Shown: positions 1 to 13,033, numbered from the stretch's first letter. The stretch: 64,000 nt of DNA from Ardenticatenaceae bacterium (GCA_020634315.1 JACKBV010000014.1:33762-97761), one strand, 5' to 3'. The notes: a model not told the origin generated them from the sequence alone. Numbers and translations: made by a program.

Positions 1-3000
1 CAATACCGCTGTAACCTCCCTTGCCGGCGGTAGCGATGCCAACTGGGACCCACAGTTCACGGGCAATACGATCAATGACCCAATCAATGCCCTCGCCTGG
101 GATGGTACAAACCTCTATGCTGGTGGTACCTTTACCGCCCCCAATCCCTACATCGCCAGCTGGGATGGTTCCTCCTGGTCGGCCCTTGGCGCTGGTGTGG
201 ATAACCCCGTCTATGCCCTCGCCTGGGATGCGGCGAGCAACACCCTCTTTGCCGGAGGTGTCTTCACCACGGCTGGGGGCAACCCGGCTAACCATATCGC
301 CAGTTGGGATGGTTCTTCCTGGTCGGCCCTGGACGCTGGTGTGAATGGCACCGTTCGCGCCTTCGCCTGGGATGCGGCGAGCAGCACCCTCTTTGTCGGA
401 GGCGACTTCACCACAGCCGGGGGCAACCCCGCTAGCCGTATCGCCAGTTGGAATGGTTCCTCCTGGTCGGCCCTGGGTGCTGGTATGAATAGCACTGTCG
501 CGGCTCTCGCCTGGGATGCGGCGAGCAGCACCCTCTTTGTAGGGGGCTACTTCACTACAGCCGGGGGCAACCCGGCTAGCTTCATCGCCAGCTGGGATGG
601 TTCCTCCTGGTCAGCCTTAGGCGCTGGTATGAATTTCTTCGTCTATGCCCTCGTCTGGGATGGGGCTAGCAACACCCTTTTTGCGGGGGGGGAATTCACC
701 ACAGCCGGGGGCAACCCGGCTAACCGTATTGCCAGTTGGGATGGTTCCTCCTGGTCGGCACTCGGCGCTGGCACAAATAGCGCTGTCTCTGCCCTCGCCT
801 GGGATGCGGCGAGCAGCACCCTCTTTGCCGGGGGGTGGTTCACCACGGCCGGGGGCAATCCGGCTAACTACATCGCCAGTTGGGATGGTTCTTCCTGGTC
901 AGCTCTGGGCGCTGGTGTGAGTAGCCTCGTCAATACCCTCGCCTGGGATGCGGCAAGCAGCACCCTCTTTGCCGGGGGTGGTTCACCACAGCCGGGGACA
1001 ACCCGGCTAGCTTCATCGCCAGTTGGGATAGTTCCTCCTGGTTTGGCCTTGGTTCTGGTTTGGATAATCGTGTTCGTGCCCTTGCCTGGGATGGCGAGAA
1101 CCTCTATGTTGGGGGGGACTTTACCTCCCCCAGCTCCTACATCGCCCGCTGGGATGGTTCCTCCTGGTCGGCCCTGGGCGCTGGTGTGGATAACGCCGTC
1201 TATGCCCTCGCCTGGGATGCGGCGAGCAGCACCCTCTTTGCCGGGGGGAACTTCACCACAGCCGGGGGCAACTCGGCCAGCCGTATCGCCAGTTGGGATG
1301 GTTCTTCCTGGTCAGCCCTGGGTGCTGGTGTGGATAGCCCCATCTTTGCCCTCGCCTGGGATGCGGCGAGCAGCACCCTCTTTGCCGGGGGAAACCTCAC
1401 CACCGCCGGGGGTAACGCGGCCAGCCGTATCGCCAGTTGGGATGGTTCCTCCTGGTCAGCCTTGGGTACTGGTGTGGATAACACTGTCACGGCTCTCGCC
1501 TGGGATGGCGCAAGCAGCACCCTCTTTGTCGGGGGAACCTTCATCACGGCTGGGGGTAATCCGGCTAGCCGTATCGCCAGTTGGAATGGTTCTTCCTGGT
1601 CAGCTCTGGGCACTGGCATGAATTTCTCCGTCCATGCCCTCGCCTGGGATGCGGCGAGCAATACCCTCTTTGCCGGGGGAAACTTCACCACGGCCGGGGA
1701 CAACCCGGCTAGCCGTATCGCCAGTTGGAATGGTTCCTCCTGGTCGGCCCTGGGTGCTGGTATGAATAGCACTGTCGCTGCTCTCGCCTGGGATGCAGCG
1801 AGTAATACCCTCTTTGCTGGGGGAAGCTTCATCACAGCCGGAGGCGACCCGGCTAGCGGTATCGCCAGTTGGGATGGTTCCTCCTGGTCAGCCCTTGGCT
1901 CTGGTGTGGACAATTCCGTCGCTGCTCTCGCCTGGGATGCGGACGGTGACTACAGCAGCCTCTATGTTGGGGGAAACTTCGTCAACGCCGGGGGCAAATC
2001 ATCCGCTTACTTAGGTCGCTGGCGCAACGCCGCCATTTGGGATGGCGGGGGCAGTGACAACAACGCCTCGACCGCCGCCAACTGGAGTGGTGATACCGTA
2101 CCTGCCACCAGCGATGTCGCTGTTTTCGACAGTACCTCCAGCAAAAACAGCATCCTCGATGGCAGTTTCTCTGCTACCCTAGGCGGCCTGGTCGTTGAAT
2201 CCGGTTACACTGGCACCATCAGCCATCATCGCAGCATTTCCCTCACGGGTAATCTTGAGGTGTACAGCGGGACTCTCGCCCTCGCCGACCCGTCTGTTTA
2301 CACGTTCATTGTCGGTGGCAGCGTCATCCATACGGGTGGCATCATCAGCCAAACTCGCCCTGTCAACAATGCCGATATGCCTTTCTTGCAAATTGAGGAT
2401 AGCGCCGCTGCGGTGAAGTATCGGGGCGTAGAAATCGACACCAGTGGTTTCGGTAATGACCTGGGGGATGTCACTGTTATGGTCCAAGCCGTGGACACGA
2501 CAAATAACGAATACTGCACCAGCGCACTGCCAGCCGGGCTGCCCTACGCCGGCCGATGTTACACGATTAACCCCACCCACAATCTGCCGGCCGATCTCAC
2601 TTTTTGGGCGTTGACCAGTGAAATCACTGTCATTAGCCCGACTATCACTGCCCCTGCGATTTACCGGCACGTGCCACCCTGGGCTAAACTGGCTTCTACC
2701 ACTGGCACGAATGGGGATTACACCTGGGTCAAGGCAATGACCCCTGGCTTTTCTAGTTTCTTAATTGGCGAAGACACGAATGCCCCAACGGCCGTTTCCG
2801 ATACCATTACCACCACCGCAAACTCGCCTGTGTTTATTGATGTATTGGCGAATGACCTTCCTGGCGGGAATGGCGCCCCAACTTTGCAAAGTGTGGGACA
2901 GCCGATGAACGGAACGGCCGTTATCAGTGGCACCGGCATCATCTATACCGTTAACCTGAATTTTGTGGGCTTAGACACCTTTACCTACACCATCAGCGAC

Positions 3001-3096
3001 GGCCTGTTTGTCAGTACAACGACGGTTACGGTCACGATCTCACCGGTTAACAACCCAACCTTTATCTACCTGCCCCTTATCTTGCGTAATCCATAG
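1..3096 (+). CDS. Secreted beta-propeller repeat protein, 5' partial, one internal frameshift
   Basis: The reading frame is already open at the left edge, so the signal peptide lies outside the window. About 13 repeats of 43-48 residues follow, each with an ALAWD strand, an LFAGG turn, an FTTAGG stretch and an IASWDGSSWSALGAG stretch. This pattern is typical of Kelch-like extracellular beta-propellers. The repeats end near 2030. Next come a beta-rich module (AANWSGDTVPATSD region), then a cadherin/Big-type Ig domain (IDVLANDLPGG, FTYTISDG), and finally the C-terminal tail YLPLILRNP. The frame is 2 up to about 975 and frame 1 from about 980 onward. The break is at a G run (GCCGGGGGTGG) where the equivalent repeat near 830 has one more G. 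It is either a sequencing error or a real slippage mutation. The C-terminal third is almost identical to the next gene. No enzymatic role is visible; binding or adhesion is inferred. Confidence 0.8.
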
Positions 3097-3114
3097 TTGT
3101 CTTTGACATCAGGT

Positions 3115-3219
3115 AATCGGCAAGAAATTTTCAGAAGTAAATCACGCGAAACCTTGCCGATTCCTTGAAGGAAACCGCAGATTTAGGCGTGTCGGTTATC
3201 CGAAAACTTTCTGCGGTTT
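3115..3219. repeat. Two consecutive intergenic hairpins between the tandem propeller genes
   Basis: AATCGGCAAG (3115-3124) pairs perfectly with CTTGCCGATT (3153-3162). AAACCGCAGA (3172-3181) pairs perfectly with TCTGCGGTTT (3210-3219). Both have loops of 28 nt. Neither is followed by a T tract, so they are not classic intrinsic terminators. They fill most of the gap before the ribosome binding site of the downstream copy, so they could act in the 5' leader or at the 3' end of the first gene. Confidence 0.6.
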
Positions 3220-3250
3220 ACCTATCAACTATTTATCCTGGAGAATAAAT

Positions 3251-6200
3251 ATGTTTTATCAAGTCAAGCACCAGCTTCAAGCAATTCGCTCATATCACGG
3301 CCTGATACGTTGGCTGCCCATACTCGCGCTGTTTCCTCTGCTTTTTAGCATCTTCGCAACGAGCAATGCTCTAGCGGATGAGACCCAATCCCTGCGCGGT
3401 CAGCAGTGGAGCCTTAGTCTCTTCCTCAATGAAGATGGCACCCTCAACCTCCCCTCCGGTGGCATCGAAGGGAGTATTGACCCCAGCGGTTATCAACTCA
3501 TTAGCGCCCCTGGCGAAGCCCCCCGCTTTTCCGCCAATACCGCTGTAACCACCCTTGCCGGCAGTGACGATGCCAACTGGGACCCACGCTTCGCTGGCAA
3601 TATGCTCAATGGCCCAATCAGTGCCCTCGCCTGGGATGGTACGAATCTCTATGCTGGTGGCACCTTTACCTCCCCCAGTCCCTACATCGCCCGCTGGGAT
3701 GGTTCCTCATGGTCAGCCCTGGGCACTGGTGTGAATGGCACCGTTCGCGCCTTCGCCTGGGATGCGGCAAGCAATACCCTCTTTGTGGGGGCTTCTTCAC
3801 GACAGCCGGGGGCAACCCGACTAACTACATCGCCAGTTGGGATGGTTCTTCCTGGTCGTCCCTGGACGCTGGTGTGAATGGCATCGTTCGCGCCCTCGCC
3901 TGGGATGCGGGGAGCAGCACCCTCTTTGTCGGAGGCGATTTCACCACAGCTGGGGGCAACCCGGCTAACTACATCGCCAGTTGGGATGGTTCCGCCTGGT
4001 CGACCCTGGGCGCTGGTATGGATAACGCCGTCTTCGCCCTCGCCTGGGACGCGGCGAGCAGCACCCTCTTTGTCGGAGGTGTTTTCACCACAGCTGGAGG
4101 CAACCCGGCTAACCGTATCGCCCGCTGGGATGGTTCCGCCTGGTCGACCCTGGGCGCTGGTATGGATAACGCCGTCTTTGCCCTCGCCTGGGATGCGGCT
4201 AGCCACACCCTCTTTGCCGGAGGGGCCTTCACCACAGCTGAGGGCAACCCGGCTAACCGTATTGCCAGTTGGGATGGCACCTCCTGGTCAGCCCTGGACA
4301 CTGGTGTGGATAACGTCGTCTATGCCCTCGCCTGGGATGCAGCAAGCAATACCCTCTTTGCCGGGGAACTTCACCATAGCTGGGGGTACCGGTATCGCCA
4401 GTTGGGATGGTTTCTCCTGGTCGGTGCTGGGCGCTGGTATGGATAGCGGCGTCTTCGCTCTCACCTGGGATGCGGCAAGCAGCACCCTCTTTGCGGGGGA
4501 AGCTTCACCTCGGCTGGGGGCAATCCGGCTAGTCGTGTCGCCAGTTGGGATAGTTCCTCCTGGTTTGGCCTTGGCTCTGGTTTGGATAACCTGATCAACG
4601 CTTTCGCCTGGGATGGCACGAACCTCTATGTTGGGGATCCTTCACCTCCCCCAGCTCCTATATCGCCCGCTGGGATGGTTCCTCCTGGTCGGCCTTGGGC
4701 GCTGGTATGAATGGCAGCGTCGTGGCGCTCTCGCCTGGGATGCGGCGAGCAGCACCCTCTTTGCCGGGGAACTTCACCACAGCCGGGGGTAACCCGGCCA
4801 GCGGTATCGCCAGTTGGGATGGTTCCTCCTGGTCAGCCCTGGGTGCTGGTGTGGATGGCTCCATCTCGGCGCTCGCCTGGGATGCGGCGAGCAGCACCCT
4901 CTTTGTTGGCGGGAACTTCACCACGGCCGGGGGCGACCCGGCTAGCCGTATCGCCAGTTGGGATGGTTCCACATGGTCTGCTCTGGGCGCTGGCATGAAT
5001 AACTTCGTCAATGCCCTCGCCTGGGATGCGGCGAGCAGCACCCTCTTTGCCGGGGGTGGTTCACCACAGCCGGGGGCAACCGGCTAACTACATCGCCAGT
5101 TGGGATGGTTCTTCCTGGTCGGCCCTGGGCGCTGGTGTGGGTAGCAGCGTCTATGCCCTCGCCTGGGATGCGGCGAACAACACCCTCTTTGCGGGGGTGG
5201 TTCACCACGGCTGAGGGTAATCCGGCCAGCCGTATCGCCAGTTGGAATGGTTCCACATGGTCTGCTCTGGGCGCTGGTGTGGATAACCCCGTCTATGCCC
5301 TCGCCTGGGATGCAGCGAGTAATACCCTCTTTGCTGGGGGAACTTCATCACAGCCGGAGGCGACCCGGCCAGCCATATCGCCAGCTGGGATGGTTCCTCC
5401 TGGTCAGCACTGGGTGCTGGTGTGAATGGCGGCGTCGCTGCTCTCGCCTGGGATGCGGACGGTGACTACAGCAGCCTCTATGTTGGGGGAAACTTCGTCA
5501 ACGCCGGGGGCAAATCATCCGCTTACTTAGGTCGCTGGCGCAACGCCGCCATTTGGGATGGCGGTGGCAGTGACAACAACGCCTCGACCGCCGCCAACTG
5601 GAGTGGTGATACCGTACCTGCCACCAGCGATGTCGCTGTTTTCGACAGTACCTCCAGCAAAAACAGTATCCTCGATGGCAGTTTCTCTGCTACCTTAGGC
5701 GGCCTGGTCGTTGAATCCGGTTACAATGGCACCATCAGCCATCATCGCAGCATTTCCCTCACGGGTAATCTTGAGGTGTACAGCGGGACTCTCGCCCTCG
5801 CCGACCCGTCTGTTTACACGTTCATTGTCGGTGGCAGCGTCATCCATACGGGTGGCATCATCAGCCAAACTCGCCCTGTCAACAATGCCGATATGCCTTT
5901 CTTGCAAATTGAGGATAGCGCCGCTGCCGTGAAGTATCGGGGCGTAGAAATCGACACCAGTGGTTTCGGTAATGACCTGGGGGATGTCACTGTTATGGTC
6001 CAAGCCGTGGACACGACGAACAACGAATATTGCACCAGCGCACTGCCAGCCGGGCTGCCCTACGCCGGCCGATGTTACACGATTAACCCCACCCACAATC
6101 TGCCGGCCGATCTCACTTTTTGGGCGTTGACCAGTGAAATCACTGTCATCAGCCCGACTATCACTGCCCCTGCGATTTACCGGCACGTGCCACCCTGGGC

Positions 6201-6615
6201 CAAGCTGGCTTCTACCACTGGCACGAATGGGGATTACACCTGGGTCAAGGCGACGACCCCTGGCTTTTCTAGTTTCTTAATTGGGGAAGACACGAATGCG
6301 CCAACGGCCGTTTCCGATACCATTACCACCACCGCAAACTCGCCTGTGTTTATTGACGTATTGGCGAATGACCTTCCTGGCGGGAATGGCGCCCCAACTT
6401 TGCAAAGTGTGGGACAGCCGATGAACGGAACGGCCGTTATCAGTGGCACCGGCATTCTCTATACCGTTAACCTGAATTTTGTGGGCTTAGACACCTTTAC
6501 CTACACCATCAGCGACGGCCTGTTTGTCAGTACAACGACGGTTACGGTCACGGTCTCACCGGTTAACAACCCAACAACCTTTATCTACTTGCCCCTTATC
6601 TTGCGTAATCCATAA
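3251..6615 (+). pseudogene. Second copy of the secreted beta-propeller protein, with many frameshifts
   Basis: The start is well supported: GGAG lies 7 nt before the ATG. The protein opens with a long signal peptide (RWLPILALFPLLFSIFATSNALA), then the same N-terminal segment as the preceding gene, about 13 propeller repeats, the beta module, the cadherin-like Ig domain and the tail YLPLILRNP. The frame changes near 3788, 4365, 4497, 4635, 4728, 4750, 5057, 5193 and 5335. Nearly all changes fall at the G run encoding the AGG-x-FTT turn, where intact repeats carry one or two more bases. From 5422 on, one frame (1) runs to the stop. Continuous homology after every break means the ancestral gene was full length. 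Either the gene is decaying, or the assembly consensus is poor in these repeats, or the G runs are slippage hot spots. Neighbouring non-repetitive genes show no such breaks. Confidence 0.8.
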
Positions 6616-6678
6616 TGGATCATCCGCAACCTGTATTCAGTAATTATCGGAAACAACCAAACAATAAAGGAACATATA

Positions 6679-7536
6679 ATGATTAACAAAAGATTATTTA
6701 CCCTATTCTTGCTCGGCTTCGCTCTTACCTTATTAGTCGCTTGTAACGGAACAGATTCCAATCAATCGTCAGCCAACGAAGAATCAAACCCGCCAACATC
6801 GATGCCTGCAAACAATAGTGATCATCAAGATATGGACAATCATGAAGATAGTGAGGTTCCCCATTGGTCTTACGAAGGTGAAGGTGGGCCAGACCATTGG
6901 GCTGAGTTAGATAATGCGTATGAAGCTTGTGGTGCGGGTTTAGAACAGTCCCCTATAGACCTGACCGGTTCATCAGCGGCAGATTTGGTCAACATTACCT
7001 TCAATTACGCTGAATCAGACGTTAATATTCTCAATAATGGGCACACTATCCAGGTCAATTATGATGAGGGCAGCAGTATTGAGATAGAAGGACACACCTA
7101 CAATCTGGTACAGTTCCACTTCCATGCACCGAGCGAACATGCGATAGATGGTTCACTGTATCCCATCGAAATGCACTTGGTTCATGCTGATGCGAATGGC
7201 AATCTGGCTGTTGTCGGGGTCTTTGTCACACAAGGGGCAGAAAACACAGCCTTTACTGCGGTGTGGGATAATTTGCCAGCCGAGGAAACTGATGCAGTGG
7301 CAACAGGCATGATGGTGAATGCGGCTGAATTACTGCCCGCCGACCAGCTGTTTTATCGTTACAATGGTTCTCTGACGACACCCCCTTGTTCGGAAGGCGT
7401 ATTATGGTCAGTGATGGCTGCCCCTATTGAGATGTCGGCTGAACAAATCGCGGCTTTTACCACTATTTTCGATGGTAATAATCGCCCGTTGCAACCCTTA
7501 AATGATCGTGATTTGCAATTAGATGAAACACCGTAA
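6679..7536 (+). CDS. Alpha-class carbonic anhydrase, lipoprotein
   Basis: Predicted to interconvert CO2 and bicarbonate outside the cytoplasmic membrane. Residues 1-22 form a lipoprotein signal peptide with lipobox LVAC; a polar linker rich in N, S, D and H follows to about residue 60. The alpha-CA domain then shows HWSYEG, EQSPIDL, the zinc-site strand QFHFHAPSEH with the third histidine in EMHLVH, and the substrate-pocket motif LTTPPCSEGV. All three zinc-ligand histidines and the usual Thr-Thr are present, so it should be active. At 285 residues its length is normal for bacterial enzymes with a signal and linker. AAAGGAA lies before the ATG. A terminator follows at 7623-7651. Confidence 0.95.
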   Translation: MINKRLFTLFLLGFALTLLVACNGTDSNQSSANEESNPPTSMPANNSDHQDMDNHEDSEVPHWSYEGEGGPDHWAELDNAYEACGAGLEQSPIDLTGSSAADLVNITFNYAESDVNILNNGHTIQVNYDEGSSIEIEGHTYNLVQFHFHAPSEHAIDGSLYPIEMHLVHADANGNLAVVGVFVTQGAENTAFTAVWDNLPAEETDAVATGMMVNAAELLPADQLFYRYNGSLTTPPCSEGVLWSVMAAPIEMSAEQIAAFTTIFDGNNRPLQPLNDRDLQLDETP

Positions 7537-7564
7537 CCTGTAAAAATCTCATCCCAGCACAGAA

Positions 7565-7594
7565 GCCCGACGTATCCAGAGTGATACGTCGGGC
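7565..7594. repeat. Perfect 12-bp intergenic hairpin
   Basis: GCCCGACGTATC pairs perfectly with GATACGTCGGGC around a 6-nt loop, 28 nt after the carbonic anhydrase stop codon. It is followed by A-rich rather than T-rich sequence, so it may protect the 3' end upstream of the real terminator. Confidence 0.6.
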
Positions 7595-7622
7595 AAAATG
7601 AAAAAAGCGTGTCGCATCTTGC

Positions 7623-7651
7623 AGCCTCAGACTGATGTCTGGGGCTTTTTT
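7623..7651 (+). terminator. Rho-independent terminator after carbonic anhydrase
   Basis: AGCCTCAGAC pairs with GTCTGGGGCT (one G-U pair) around a TGAT loop and runs into six T. Confidence 0.85.
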
Positions 7652-7719
7652 ATTGCCAGGAACGGCCGTAAAGAGCATGATATAATTGACCCATCTTAAA
7701 CGTTGACTGTTGATGACTT

Positions 7720-9948
<2,229 letters not shown>

Positions 9949-10003
9949 CGCGAACCCCATTTTGCCAATTCCCCCTAGACACCCCCTAATATAGAAAATA
10001 AGG

Positions 10004-10009
10004 TATAAT
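10004..10009 (+). promoter_or_regulatory. Possible -10 box upstream of the amidohydrolase
   Basis: A TATAAT hexamer lies 68 nt before the amidohydrolase ATG, in a short AT-rich stretch between genes. No convincing -35 hexamer is visible at 16-18 bp, so this is only suggestive. Confidence 0.35.
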
Positions 10010-10076
10010 TTCCCCAATTCATCAACAATTTATTCGACGAAAAGGAGGCTGTGTAGCAGCCCACGGAAGTTTTTAT

Positions 10077-11267
10077 ATGGCAATACCTGATTTTAAACAG
10101 GAAGCACAAGCACTTTTTGACGACATGATAGCCTTACGGCGTGACTTCCATATGTACCCGGAACTCGGTTTTCGGGAGACACGCACGTCAGGCATTGTCG
10201 CCGACACATTGGCCGATTTAGGCATTGAAGTGCAGCGTGGTATTGGACAAACTGGCGTCGTCGGCATCCTTGAAGGGGCCAAACCTGGCCCTGTGGTCAT
10301 GATGCGCTTTGACATGGATGCCCTGCCCATTCAGGAAGAAAATGATCTCCCCTACGCTTCAAAAAATGAGGGCGTAATGCATGCGTGTGGTCACGACGGC
10401 CACACCACGATGGGGCTAACCATAGCACGCATTATGTCAAAATATCAGGAAAAAATCGCCGGGACATTAAAGTTTGTTTTTCAGCCGGCGGAAGAAGGAT
10501 TGGGTGGCGCCTTTGCCATGATTGCCGACGGCGTGCTCGAAAATCCACGCCCGGATGTGGCTTTCGCTATGCATGTCTGGACGTCAACCCCATATGGCAA
10601 AGTGCGCGTACGCTCTGGCCCGGTCATGGCTTCGTCTAGCGTCTTTTCGCTAACTGTGCAGGGACGAGGCGGGCATGGAGCCGCGCCGCAGCAAGCGAAA
10701 GACCCGATTTTGGCGGCAGCGCATATCGTTTCAGCGCTGCAAAGTATTGTCAGCCGCAACACGGATCCGCAAGAGAGTGTGGTTGTCTCGATTGGGCAAT
10801 TTACGGCGGGCACAACCTTTAACGTTATTCCGGATCGCGCCATCCTGAAGGGGACAGTGCGTAGTTACAATGAGGAATTACATCGGCAAACATACCGCCG
10901 TATCCTGGAAATGGCTATACATATGTCCACCGCGTTTAGCTGTGAAGCGCGTATGGAAACGATGGCAATTGTCTCGGCTGTGAATAATTCAGAGGAGCCA
11001 ACGGCCGTTGTTTATGATGCGGCGGCTCAGGTGATGGGAGAAGAAAATATTCTCAATGAACGCACCATGGCCTCTGAGGATATGGGCTATATTTTGGAAG
11101 AGATTCCCGGTTGTTACTTTTTTGTTGGCGGACGCAATGAAGAGTTGGGGTATACCTTCCCGCACCATCATCCTAAGTTTAATTTTGATGAGCGGGCACT
11201 GGTTGATGGCGTAGCCATTATGTCGCACGCGGCGGCCAAATATGTGATGAATAATAACGAAGGGTAA
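10077..11267 (+). CDS. M20-family amidohydrolase (N-acyl amino acid / hippurate hydrolase type)
   Basis: A 396-residue cytosolic metallohydrolase that removes acyl groups from amino acids or related amides. The metal-site motif HACGHDGH is at residues 102-109; the catalytic glutamate motif QPAEEGLGG is near 139, and a further metal ligand lies in HHHPKFNFDE near the C-terminus. The dimerisation insert (GRGGHGAAPQQAKDP) is typical of this subfamily. GGAAG lies about 10 nt before the ATG; a stronger AAGGAGG is 30 nt upstream with no usable start nearby. The substrate cannot be deduced. It is followed by the F420 genes after a 72-nt gap, with no evident link in function. Confidence 0.88.
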   Translation: MAIPDFKQEAQALFDDMIALRRDFHMYPELGFRETRTSGIVADTLADLGIEVQRGIGQTGVVGILEGAKPGPVVMMRFDMDALPIQEENDLPYASKNEGVMHACGHDGHTTMGLTIARIMSKYQEKIAGTLKFVFQPAEEGLGGAFAMIADGVLENPRPDVAFAMHVWTSTPYGKVRVRSGPVMASSSVFSLTVQGRGGHGAAPQQAKDPILAAAHIVSALQSIVSRNTDPQESVVVSIGQFTAGTTFNVIPDRAILKGTVRSYNEELHRQTYRRILEMAIHMSTAFSCEARMETMAIVSAVNNSEEPTAVVYDAAAQVMGEENILNERTMASEDMGYILEEIPGCYFFVGGRNEELGYTFPHHHPKFNFDERALVDGVAIMSHAAAKYVMNNNEG

Positions 11268-11339
11268 TGGGCATATTGCCTGTTACGCATTGCGCGTTGG
11301 TCTGGCGTTTGCGCAGTACATTCACGATACGATTTATTT

Positions 11340-12287
11340 ATGTCGAATCATACTTCTTTTACGAACCTTAATGTTGTTTGCCTGGCGGGTGGTGTTGGTG
11401 GTGCCAAGCTCGCTGATGGGTTGGCACGCATTTTACCGCCGCAAAACCTGACTATCGTTGTCAATACGGGTGATGATTTTCAACATTTGGGATTGACGAT
11501 TTGTCCTGACCTGGACACGGTGATGTACACGCTGGGACAGGTGGCGAATCAGGAGACGGGTTGGGGACGCAGCGGCGAAAGCTGGCGGACGATTACGGCT
11601 GCCGTGGAATTGGGCGGGGCGGATTGGTTTCGTTTGGGCGATTTGGACATTGCGACGCATTTGGTGCGCACGCAGTTATTGCAAGAGGGGCAGTCGTTAA
11701 CGGCCGTTACCCGCCACCTCTGCCATCATTTCCACATTCAACCTGCTGTACTGCCCATGAGCGATCAGCCCGCACCTACACACATTGAAAGTGACGGTGT
11801 CATCTATCCATTCCAAACCTGGTTTGTCAAAGAACGCTGGCAGCCACCGATCCACAAAATTCACCTGCCAGAAGATGTACGCGCGACACCGCAAGTTACC
11901 GCGCGTCTGGAAAAGGCAGACTTAATCATCATTGCTCCATCCAACCCCTTTGTCAGTATCGATCCAATTCTTAATGCGTACCCCATTCGCCCCATCATCG
12001 AGGATTTGCCGCGTGCGGTTGTGGCTGTCAGCCCGATTATTGGCGGGCAGGCGGTGAAGGGGCCAGCCGCGAAGATGATGGAGGAGATGGGCATGGCGGT
12101 GTCGGCAACGGCCGTTGCCGATTATTACGGCGATCTCATTGATGGTTTTGTTTACGACGCCCAGGATGCAGGTCTGTTAGAAGGCAGCGATCTGGCCTCG
12201 TTGTGTGTGGACACCATCATGCGGACACCTGCGGATCGGGCACGTCTGGCACAAGATGTGCTTGATTTTGCCCTGGAACTTACCTGA
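11340..12287 (+). CDS. cofD: CofD, 2-phospho-L-lactate (or PEP) transferase of F420 biosynthesis
   Basis: Joins the phospho-lactyl or enolpyruvyl nucleotide made by CofC to the deazaflavin FO, giving the F420-0 core. The 315-residue protein has the family N-terminus CLAGGVGGAKLADGLA, then NTGDDF with the conserved aspartates, DLDTVMYTLG, and the C-terminal SPIIGGQAVKGPA loop that binds the donor. Length is normal. The next gene encodes CofC, its donor-forming partner, so the pair supports the assignment. The gamma-glutamyl ligase and FO synthase genes are not in the window. Confidence 0.95.
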   Translation: MSNHTSFTNLNVVCLAGGVGGAKLADGLARILPPQNLTIVVNTGDDFQHLGLTICPDLDTVMYTLGQVANQETGWGRSGESWRTITAAVELGGADWFRLGDLDIATHLVRTQLLQEGQSLTAVTRHLCHHFHIQPAVLPMSDQPAPTHIESDGVIYPFQTWFVKERWQPPIHKIHLPEDVRATPQVTARLEKADLIIIAPSNPFVSIDPILNAYPIRPIIEDLPRAVVAVSPIIGGQAVKGPAAKMMEEMGMAVSATAVADYYGDLIDGFVYDAQDAGLLEGSDLASLCVDTIMRTPADRARLAQDVLDFALELT

Positions 12288-12385
12288 ATGTAAAGCCGAG
12301 AGCTGGGATTGGAAGGTTTTGGCTTTCTCATTGCTGTCAATCCCCTAATCCCCGCTATTTTTGAGGAAGAAAGCACCTAACCATT

Positions 12386-13033
12386 ATGTCCGGGATTTGG
12401 GCTATCATTCCCGTCAAGCCGTTGCGCACCAGCAAAACACGGTTGGCGCATGTACTATCTGCTGAACAACGCGCTGATTTAATACGCAATTGTTTGTTAC
12501 ACACCTTAGCTGTCTTGCAACAACTCCCTGCTATTGCCGGGAGTTGGGTGATTAGCAGCGACGCCGTTGTCCATGCCACAGCGATGGCCCAAGGGGCACA
12601 GGTGTTGGCCGAGGAAAAACCACGTGGGTTGAATGCGGCGGTGCAGTGGGGTTTGCAAACGGCCGTTCATGCCCATGCCGACGGCATTTTGATTCTTCCC
12701 GCCGATTTGCCCTTTATGACGCCGGGCGATGTGACGATGATGATTGATGCAGTGCGGGTTCATGAGGGAAACGGCCGTGCCTACATGGCTATCTGCCCCG
12801 ATGAACAGCGAACAGGGACCAATGCCTTGCTGCTCTATCCCACAACACCGTTTACCTTTCACTATGGGCCAGGTAGTTTTCAACAACATTTGGCCGAAGC
12901 CCGGCGGCGGCAGCGTATACCAGTCGTCACAACCACCCCTGGCCTGCAATTTGACCTGGACACGGAAACAGATTGGCAGAAATATCAACAGCGTACCCCA
13001 AGCCCTAACCCCAAAATACCTGTCATTTATTAG
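12386..13033 (+). CDS. cofC: CofC, 2-phospho-L-lactate / PEP guanylyltransferase
   Basis: Forms the GDP-activated three-carbon donor used by CofD. The 215-residue single domain has a nucleotidyltransferase fold: IIPVKPLRTSKTRLA at the N-terminus, a substrate loop EEKPRGLNAAVQWG, and the metal-binding LPADLPFMTPGDV. Length and motif order match CofC/FbiD. It lies about 100 nt after cofD and just before an F420-type oxidoreductase, forming a small F420 module. Which three-carbon acid it uses cannot be read from the sequence. Confidence 0.92.
   Translation: MSGIWAIIPVKPLRTSKTRLAHVLSAEQRADLIRNCLLHTLAVLQQLPAIAGSWVISSDAVVHATAMAQGAQVLAEEKPRGLNAAVQWGLQTAVHAHADGILILPADLPFMTPGDVTMMIDAVRVHEGNGRAYMAICPDEQRTGTNALLLYPTTPFTFHYGPGSFQQHLAEARRRQRIPVVTTTPGLQFDLDTETDWQKYQQRTPSPNPKIPVIY

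Noticed and set aside
211..5256. Antisense ORFs across the propeller repeats
   Set aside because: They reflect periodic composition of the tandem repeats; they have no start signals and repeat the same shadow peptide.
7565..7594. Intrinsic terminator
   Set aside because: The 12-bp stem is followed by A-rich sequence on the plus strand and lacks a T tract on the minus strand; the real terminator is at 7623.
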